From contig JAITDV010000648.1 in assembly GCA_031282385.1 (NCBI GenBank), forward strand, positions 1 to 7,627: a stretch of DNA of 7,627 bases, written 5' to 3'. The notes under the pieces were generated by a model, which did no database searches, was not told the DNA's origin, and worked only from the letters and a program-made list of their open reading frames with translations. Each line of letters starts with the position of its first letter. Positions within the stretch are counted from its first letter, which is position 1. This DNA is from Planctomycetaceae bacterium. GTDB lineage: Bacteria > Planctomycetota > Planctomycetia > Pirellulales > Thermoguttaceae. Below, piece by piece: positions 1 to 4,900 of this stretch. The translations under genes were made by a program, and so were the position numbers.

Positions 1-29
1 ATGTATTTTTAGGTTAGAGAAAAGGTCTA
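1..29 (+). repeat. Family M dispersed repeat, right end only (cut by window edge)
   Basis: Bases 1-28 are identical to 4063-4090, the right end of the complete family M element at 3911-4091. The outer end reads AGGTTAGAGAAAAGGTCTA in both places and finishes in TA. The rest of this copy would lie to the left of the window, so I cannot tell whether it is complete. It has the same orientation as the 3911-4091 copy, so the thiC and kinase block sits between two direct copies. Confidence 0.8.
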
Positions 30-236
30 ATATTTGCAAGGTTTTAAGGAAAATCTCGGATAAAACAATAACTATATTGCAAATTATAACTCTAAATTGC
101 AACCCAGATAAGCCCAAAATTTATAGCACCAAATGACTTTTTCAGGGACAACTATTTAATTCGTGATCTTTTGCGAAAATTCGTGGACAAAATGAGTTTT
201 TAGAATTTCTATAAAGTAATTTATATACTGTTCCCC
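30..236. other. Intergenic DNA with no recognised feature
   Basis: This AT-rich stretch separates the family M end from the family P element. I see no convincing reading frame, RNA gene or promoter. The only repetition is AATTCGTG at 158-165 and again at 178-185, the second followed by GACAAAA. This may be a decayed repeat, but it is too short to name. Confidence 0.5.
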
Positions 237-326
237 TATAAACTGTGAGACTCAAGAGTGTAAAAGCCTGCTTTCCAATAGGTAAGCAGGCGAAGATAAA
301 CGAAATTAATGTGTGAACAGTTTATA
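237..326. repeat. Family P palindromic element, copy A (90 bp, MITE-like)
   Basis: The element begins with TATAAACTGT (237-246) and ends with its exact reverse complement ACAGTTTATA (317-326). Inside is a perfect 8-bp hairpin, GCCTGCTT (266-273) pairing with AAGCAGGC (284-291). The reverse complement of 4389-4479 matches it at about 76 of 90 positions with one gap, so this is a repeat family and not a chance palindrome. It encodes no protein. The form is that of a miniature inverted-repeat element or a mobile intergenic palindrome. The right terminal repeat overlaps the stop codon of the histidine kinase gene (322-324). Confidence 0.75.
266..291 (-). terminator. Possible terminator hairpin after the kinase gene
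   Basis: Read on the minus strand, about 30 bases past the kinase stop codon, GCCTGCTT and AAGCAGGC form an 8-bp stem with a 10-base loop, followed directly by TTTTACACTC. The short T run makes this a weak intrinsic terminator. The hairpin belongs to the repeated element at 237-326, so any termination may be a by-product of the repeat. Confidence 0.4.
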
Positions 327-2382
327 ACCATTTGATTAACATTGCTTCTAATTTTTTTGGGTCAATTGGTTTTGAGAGGCAATCGTTCATACCGTATTCA
401 AAAAAAATTGCGACGTTGTCGTATGTTGAACTTGCAGTTAATGCGATTATCGGCGTTTTGTCAAGCTCCGGTAGCATTCTGATTCTTTTTGCAGTTTCCA
501 AACCATCCATATCCGGCATCAAATGATCCATAAAAATCAAATCATACTTGTTCGTACCAACAAGCTCCAGCGCCGCCTTGCCGCTTGTACACGTATCAAC
601 ATTCAACTTAAACGGCATCAGCAATCCTTGTGCAACTTTTAAATTCGTGATGTTGTCATCAACAACCAATATTCTTGCACCTATTGCCGTAAAACGTGAA
701 CCGCTCTCAACCTTACCAAACTCCAACGAATTATCTGATTCCCCGTTAAAAATATTGGCAAATTGCAACGAATACAGAGGCAAATTTAATCGAATAAAAT
801 TATCCGGTAGTTGCTGTTTGTCCGAATCTTTATCATCATCAGTGGATGTTATGAATATTGTCTTACCGTCTGCAAAATAATTGCCGTAGCCCTTTTGACA
901 ACTCTCAAAAATTTCATGCGTATATTGTTGTATGAAAATAAAATTATATTTTCCGCTCGCAATCTCCGCACAAGCTTCATTCAGATTTTTTGTAACAATA
1001 AAATTTACATCAAGCGACTTGAGCGCTTTTTCATAAGATTCAATAAAATTCTCCCGCGTTTCATAAACCAATACGTACAATTTTTGCGGATTATGTATGC
1101 TTGCAAACGGAACATAATCGTCAAATTTCTGATTTAACGTTACAATAAATGTACTTCCTTTACCATATTCACTTTTAGCATGAATATGCCCGTTCATCAT
1201 GTTCACAAGATTCCGCGAAATCGCCAGCCCAAGTCCCGTTCCCGTCATATCATAATGGGCAATTCTATCAATTTGCATGAAACCGCCGAAAAGTTTATGC
1301 ATATCTTGCGGTTTTATTCCGATTCCCTTATCCGAAACCGTAAATGTCAAATTCACAGCTTGATAATTTACTTCGCCGTTGACAGATAATTTTACGAAAC
1401 CTTCATTCGTAAATTTTACAGCATTGCTCAAAAGGTTAAGAATTACTTGCCGTAATCGTACTTCATCACCAATCAGATAATTCGGTAACTTGCCGTCCAC
1501 GTCAACCAGAAAATCAACCTGCCGATCAAGATATTGCGTAACAACTACCTCAATAATATCACAAATCAACAATCTCAATTGATAAACAGTCTCAACAATT
1601 TCCATCTTACCGGATTCGATTTTTGAAAAATCAAGAATGTCATTTATTATGTTGAGTAAGTTGTTGCCTGCCTCTCTTATGTTCAAAACCATATCTTTAG
1701 CCGTATCCGGTAAACTTTCCCGCAACGCTAACTCCGACATGCCAATAATTGCATTCATCGGAGTACGTATCTCATGGCTCATATTTGCAAGAAAAGAACT
1801 TTTAACACGGCTTGCCTGCTCCGCCTGTTCTTTGGCTGCAAGCACTTCTGTAACTTCATGGCAAAGTAAAATTGCACCTTCCGGTTGACCCTCATTGTCA
1901 ATCATAGGCGTAATATAAACAGTATAATCACGCGGTGCAATTTCACGATCCCAATTTGTCCGAAGCGAAATTTCAAGCCCGTGAAGCTCCAACATCGAAC
2001 ACTCCAACGCATTCGTAATCCCATCAAAAGCAGAATCATAAAAAACCTCGCCAAACACTCTAGCATTGAGCGCACTAAAAGAATCAAGACCAAGTATTTG
2101 CAAAAACGATTGAGTACAGTAAACAAAACGCGACCCACTGTCAACCATGATAATAATATCCTGACTGTTTGCCAGAAGCAAATTAAAATACTTTCCTTGA
2201 CGAATTCGCGTTCTCTGTAAAGCGAAATCAATACCGCTGCTTGCATTCATTGCAGCCTTACTGCGTGCAATTAAAGTCTCAAGACGTGTTAGCTCAAGTT
2301 CGAGTTGTTTGTTTTCCTGTTCAAGTGAATCGCGATATTGACGCAACTGAACTTCATCAACCTGCAATTTTTCATCCAACAT
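322..2382 (-). CDS. Soluble hybrid sensor histidine kinase with PAS and receiver domains
   Basis: This 686-residue protein is predicted to autophosphorylate on histidine and pass phosphate to its own receiver. Residues 1-45 look like a coiled coil and about 65-180 form a PAS-like sensor. The phosphoacceptor segment SHEIRTPMNAIIG has His203. The ATPase domain shows Asn316/Asn320 in NLLSNAVKFT, DKGIGI at 351-356 and GTGLGLAIS from 381. Residues about 432-548 resemble a receiver fold without the phosphorylatable Asp. A complete receiver follows, with Asp575/576, phosphoacceptor Asp619 in IFMDHLMPDMDG, Thr649 and Lys671. I see no transmembrane segment or signal peptide, so it should be cytoplasmic. 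The ATG at 2382 is the best start because an in-frame TGA lies three codons upstream. It follows thiC by about 80 bp on the same strand and lacks a Shine-Dalgarno sequence. No output domain or separate response regulator is visible, and the signal and target are unknown. Confidence 0.93.
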   Translation of the reverse strand: MLDEKLQVDEVQLRQYRDSLEQENKQLELELTRLETLIARSKAAMNASSGIDFALQRTRIRQGKYFNLLLANSQDIIIMVDSGSRFVYCTQSFLQILGLDSFSALNARVFGEVFYDSAFDGITNALECSMLELHGLEISLRTNWDREIAPRDYTVYITPMIDNEGQPEGAILLCHEVTEVLAAKEQAEQASRVKSSFLANMSHEIRTPMNAIIGMSELALRESLPDTAKDMVLNIREAGNNLLNIINDILDFSKIESGKMEIVETVYQLRLLICDIIEVVVTQYLDRQVDFLVDVDGKLPNYLIGDEVRLRQVILNLLSNAVKFTNEGFVKLSVNGEVNYQAVNLTFTVSDKGIGIKPQDMHKLFGGFMQIDRIAHYDMTGTGLGLAISRNLVNMMNGHIHAKSEYGKGSTFIVTLNQKFDDYVPFASIHNPQKLYVLVYETRENFIESYEKALKSLDVNFIVTKNLNEACAEIASGKYNFIFIQQYTHEIFESCQKGYGNYFADGKTIFITSTDDDKDSDKQQLPDNFIRLNLPLYSLQFANIFNGESDNSLEFGKVESGSRFTAIGARILVVDDNITNLKVAQGLLMPFKLNVDTCTSGKAALELVGTNKYDLIFMDHLMPDMDGLETAKRIRMLPELDKTPIIALTASSTYDNVAIFFEYGMNDCLSKPIDPKKLEAMLIKWL

Positions 2383-2442
2383 AAATTTTCATTTCAAATA
2401 AAAACAAATTTTTCAACATACATGTTATCGAAAACTCAAGTA

Positions 2443-2466
2443 CAAATATTCTCTGCAAATATTCTC
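2443..2466. repeat. Short tandem repeat in the thiC-kinase gap
   Basis: CAAATATTCTC occurs at 2443-2453 and again at 2456-2466, a 13-bp period. The second copy runs into the thiC stop codon (2465-2467). It may be a local duplication, or a pair of sites upstream of the kinase gene. Nothing else supports a regulatory role. Confidence 0.6.
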
Positions 2467-3799
2467 ATTTATCTTTTCCCGTTTCTAGTTCTTGTAACCT
2501 TTGCAGGTCGTGAGTTGTTCGCATAGCACAAAATTTCGGTCCGCACATTGTACAATATTTTTCCGTTCCGCCATCGGATTTATTACAATTCAATTCCACT
2601 TGTTCCCGCGATTTATTGTAATACTCACTTGCCTTGTCCGGATCAAGTGATAAACGAAATTGTTCGTCCCAATTGAAGTTGAATCTTGCCTTTGCCATTT
2701 CATCATCGCGTTCTCTTGCGTTTGGTCTATGCCGCGCAACATCCGCGGCATGAGCGGCAATTTTATACGCAATCACTCCAGCTCGCACATCTTCCATATC
2801 CGGTAATCCCAAATGCTCCTTCGGCGTAACATAACAAAGCATTGCCGCACCATGAAACGCCGCCATTGTTGCCCCAATTGCGCTTGTTATGTGGTCGTAA
2901 CCCGGCGCAATATCACACACAACCGGACCCAATACATAAAACGGCGTACCACGACAAATTTCAATTTGACGCCGTACATTCATTTCAATTTGATCAAACG
3001 GAATATGTCCAGGTCCTTCTATCATTACCTGACAACCTAATCGCCTTGCCCGTTCCGCCAGCTTTCCCATAACTTCAAGCTCGGCAAATTGCGCTGCATC
3101 CGACGCATCATGCAAACAACCCGGACGTAAACCATCACCAATACTCCAACAAACATCATACGCCCGCATTATCTCACACAACTCGTCAAAATGTTCATAA
3201 AATGGATTCTCTCGATTATGAGCAACCATCCACTTCGCCGTCAAACTGCCGCCTCGCGAAACTATACCCGTCAATCGATCATCAACATAACGAATATGTT
3301 CCCGCAACAACGCTGCATGAATCGTCATATAATCAACACCTTGCTCCGCCTGATGCTCAACCGCATTAAGAAAATCGCTTGACGTCATGTCGGTTATGTC
3401 CTCAAGACTCTCACAAACTTGATACAACGGTACCGTACCAACCGGAACTGTAACCTCATCAATTATACGACGACGCAAAATATCAATCTCCGAACCCGTA
3501 GAAAGATCCATTACCGTATCCGCCCCATAATGAATCGCATATTGAACTTTAGCAAGCTCACAATTCAAATCACTACTCAACGCAGAATTGCCAAGATTAG
3601 CATTGATCTTCGTCCGTAACTCAATACCAATACCAATTGGAATAAGACGCTTTGATAAATGAACCTTGTTAGCCGGAATAACAAGACGTCCTGCCGCTAC
3701 CTCCGCACGAATAAACTCCGGCTCCAAATATTCACTTTCCGCAACCACCGCCATCTCCGGTGTAATACGACCACTTTTCGATTCAAGATATTGAGTCAT
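2465..3799 (-). CDS. thiC: Phosphomethylpyrimidine synthase ThiC
   Basis: ThiC is a radical S-adenosylmethionine enzyme that rearranges aminoimidazole ribotide to hydroxymethylpyrimidine phosphate, the pyrimidine precursor of thiamine. The 444 residues match the short form, which lacks the extra N-terminal domain of longer homologues. The start resembles other short ThiCs, with GRITPEMAVVA, EFIRAEVAAGRLVIPAN and INANLGNS. SIGDGLRPG (219-227), EGPGHIPFDQ (261-270), CDIAPGYDHITSAIGA and CYVTPKEHLGLPDMED follow in the family order. His265 and His329 have the spacing of the two metal-binding histidines. The C-terminal CxxCxxxxC is intact (Cys416, 419, 424) and should hold the 4Fe-4S cluster. No truncation or frameshift is seen. 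The ATG at 3799 gives the expected N-terminus, and no Shine-Dalgarno sequence precedes it. I could not recognise a TPP riboswitch upstream, and no other thiamine gene is in the window. Confidence 0.97.
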   Translation of the reverse strand: MTQYLESKSGRITPEMAVVAESEYLEPEFIRAEVAAGRLVIPANKVHLSKRLIPIGIGIELRTKINANLGNSALSSDLNCELAKVQYAIHYGADTVMDLSTGSEIDILRRRIIDEVTVPVGTVPLYQVCESLEDITDMTSSDFLNAVEHQAEQGVDYMTIHAALLREHIRYVDDRLTGIVSRGGSLTAKWMVAHNRENPFYEHFDELCEIMRAYDVCWSIGDGLRPGCLHDASDAAQFAELEVMGKLAERARRLGCQVMIEGPGHIPFDQIEMNVRRQIEICRGTPFYVLGPVVCDIAPGYDHITSAIGATMAAFHGAAMLCYVTPKEHLGLPDMEDVRAGVIAYKIAAHAADVARHRPNARERDDEMAKARFNFNWDEQFRLSLDPDKASEYYNKSREQVELNCNKSDGGTEKYCTMCGPKFCAMRTTHDLQRLQELETGKDK

Positions 3800-3845
3800 T
3801 TATAATTTATTTTCTACGCCGTTATCGGCAAAATCTGTTACCACG

Positions 3846-3873
3846 AATATAAACTCGCCGCAATAAATAACAA
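3846..3873 (-). promoter_or_regulatory. Candidate sigma-70-like promoter for thiC
   Basis: Reading the minus strand towards thiC, TTGTTA (-35, 4 of 6 consensus bases) is followed after 16 bases by TATATT (-10, 5 of 6). It ends about 45 bases before the thiC start codon. The surrounding DNA is AT-rich, so chance matches are likely and this is only a candidate. Confidence 0.3.
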
Positions 3874-3910
3874 CACTAAACATTACAAAGTAATTATCCA
3901 AAGTAAATAT

Positions 3911-4091
3911 TAGACCCCTTCGCTAACCTGTAGGAGACCACCCCTGACCCCTCCGAAGAAGGGGAATAATTCCCCTCCTTCGGAGGCATCTTCTTATTCC
4001 CCTCCTTTGGAGGGGTTAGGGGTGGTCTCGGAGGAGTTAAAGGCGGTTTTTTTGTTGCGTTGATGTATTTTTAGGTTAGAGAAAAGGTCTA
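3911..4091. mobile_element. Family M MITE-like element (181 bp), apparently complete
   Basis: The ends are inverted repeats: TAGACCCCTTCGCTAACCT (3911-3929) and AGGTTAGAGAAAAGGTCTA (4073-4091) match at 16 of 19 positions after reverse complementing. Both ends carry TA at the boundary, as expected for insertion at TA dinucleotides, a habit of the IS630/Tc1-mariner group. There is no room for a transposase, so it would have to be moved by one encoded elsewhere. The right end recurs at 1-29 and, inverted, at 7443-7511. The interior holds a separate large palindrome (3934-4029). The element lies about 110 bp upstream of thiC. Assignment to a transposon class is inference. Confidence 0.65.
3934..4029. 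repeat. Long imperfect palindrome of C/G-rich hairpins
   Basis: Arms 3934-3967 and 3996-4029 are inverted repeats matching at 31 of 34 positions; both outer ends contain GAGACCACCCCT or its complement. Between them 3969-3986 also pairs with 3950-3967 (17 of 18), so two competing folds exist. Small hairpins with three-base loops are nested inside: CCTCC-TTC-GGAGG (3974-3986) and CCCCTCC-TTT-GGAGGGG (3999-4015). The stretch is far richer in G and C than its surroundings. It resembles REP-type palindromes dispersed in many bacterial genomes. Confidence 0.8.
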
Positions 4092-4388
4092 TTCGTAACA
4101 ATATTTATTTGCTGCCTTTTACTCTTTCAAAAATTTTTAAGCCTAATTTTTCTTGTTTTTCACATATTTTTTCATTTTGAATATTTTGATAAATATGCAA
4201 AAGTGTATTTCTTTCAAACACATTAAAAATTTTCGTGAATTAAAGCATTTATTTTATTCGCTCAATTGTAACAATTGATCAAAATAATACAAATATAGTC
4301 ATGTATTCCTTGTGTTTTTTTTTTAACGTTGTATGTTTTTAAAAAGAGATTTTTAGAAGTTTCAATTAAACAGTTAAAAAAGAAGGTA
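4092..4388. other. AT-rich intergenic DNA with no recognised feature
   Basis: This stretch separates the family M element from the second family P element. It has long A and T runs, stop codons in every frame, and no RNA gene, hairpin of note or clear promoter that I can identify. Confidence 0.5.
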
Positions 4389-4479
4389 TTTAAACTGTTC
4401 ACACTTTAAATTTCGTTTACCGCCGCCTGCTTACTTGTCGGAAAGCAGACTTTGACGCTCTTGAGTCAGACAATTTATA
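4389..4479. repeat. Family P palindromic element, copy B (91 bp), inverted relative to copy A
   Basis: The reverse complement of this stretch aligns with 237-326 over its whole length. Its terminal repeats are TTTAAACTGT (4389-4398) and ACAATTTATA (4470-4479), matching at 8 of 10 positions, so this copy has drifted more than copy A. The central hairpin is GCCTGCTT (4425-4432) with AAGCAGAC (4443-4450), which has one non-Watson-Crick position. No gene end is next to it, so a terminator role is not supported here. With copy A it flanks the thiC-kinase block in inverted orientation. Confidence 0.75.
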
Positions 4480-4569
4480 ATACGAGAAGTATAGTACGGG
4501 CAGTATATTCAGTGAAATGTTTTTTTATCGTGAAATGCTTAAAATTGTCTTGAGTTAAATCCGCGTCAA

Positions 4570-4772
4570 TGGGTTGAAAGCCCAACATCATTAGCGTAGG
4601 GCATCGCCTTACGAAAAGAATAACAACAAAATTAGCCCTGAAATGGCATAATCATTAAATCAACGTGAGACGCAAAGCATTGTGTTTTTTGGCATGTTCA
4701 ATTGAGTTTTGATATCGCCCTTTCAGGGTTTGAGTTGTAGTGTATTCTTTCGTAGGGCGTTGCCCTATGCTA
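4570..4772. repeat. Nested inverted repeats built from small palindromes
   Basis: The outer arms 4592-4622 and 4743-4772 are inverted copies, matching at 27 of 30 positions with one gap. The inner arms 4634-4653 and 4711-4730 match at about 15 of 20. Each outer arm is itself a hairpin with a three-base loop, for example TAGGGC-GTT-GCCCTA in the right arm. The right inner arm contains CCCT-TTC-AGGG. A further TGGG/CCCA stem lies at 4570-4584. No protein is encoded. The modules resemble REP-like palindromes that I recall from planctomycete and other environmental genomes, usually attributed to REP-associated transposases. That origin is inference. Confidence 0.7.
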
Positions 4773-4774
4773 TT

Positions 4775-4805
4775 GTATTGTTTAAAAGATGTATTGTTTA
4801 AAAGA
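4775..4805. repeat. Tandem repeat, 16-bp period, two copies
   Basis: GTATTGTTTAAAAGA occurs at 4775-4789 and 4791-4805 with one base between the copies. It directly follows the nested palindromes and lies about 100 bp before the secreted-protein gene. It may be a local duplication; a regulatory role is not shown. Confidence 0.7.
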
Positions 4806-4859
4806 CTTTCAGCCTTAGTTCAAAAAACAATACAAAAAACATTCAACTGAAATATTACC

Positions 4860-4887
4860 GAAAATTCCAAACTGAAAATTCTAAACC
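4860..4887. repeat. Imperfect 14-bp tandem repeat in the leader of the secreted-protein gene
   Basis: GAAAATTCCAAACT (4860-4873) is followed directly by GAAAATTCTAAACC (4874-4887), 12 of 14 identical. It ends 13 bases before the ATG at 4901, in the place where a Shine-Dalgarno sequence would be expected, and none is visible there. Confidence 0.55.
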
Positions 4888-4900
4888 AATTTTTTGTATT

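Noticed and set aside
1902..2246. Second minus-strand frame overlapping the kinase N-terminal region
   Set aside because: It is a frame-shifted reading of the PAS region. The kinase frame is continuous and shows the domain motifs, so there is no sign of a real frameshift.
2813..3072. Plus-strand open frames opposite thiC
   Set aside because: They are rich in Arg, Thr and Asn in the way expected from reading a gene's complement, have no recognisable motif, and overlap a complete, well-conserved thiC.
3934..4029. Intrinsic terminator for a gene in the thiC gap
   Set aside because: The stems are strong but no gene ends next to them on either strand, and the structure belongs to a repeated element.
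3911..4091. CRISPR array or attachment site
   Set aside because: The repeats are inverted, irregularly spaced and imperfect, with no uniform spacers, no cas genes and no integrase nearby.
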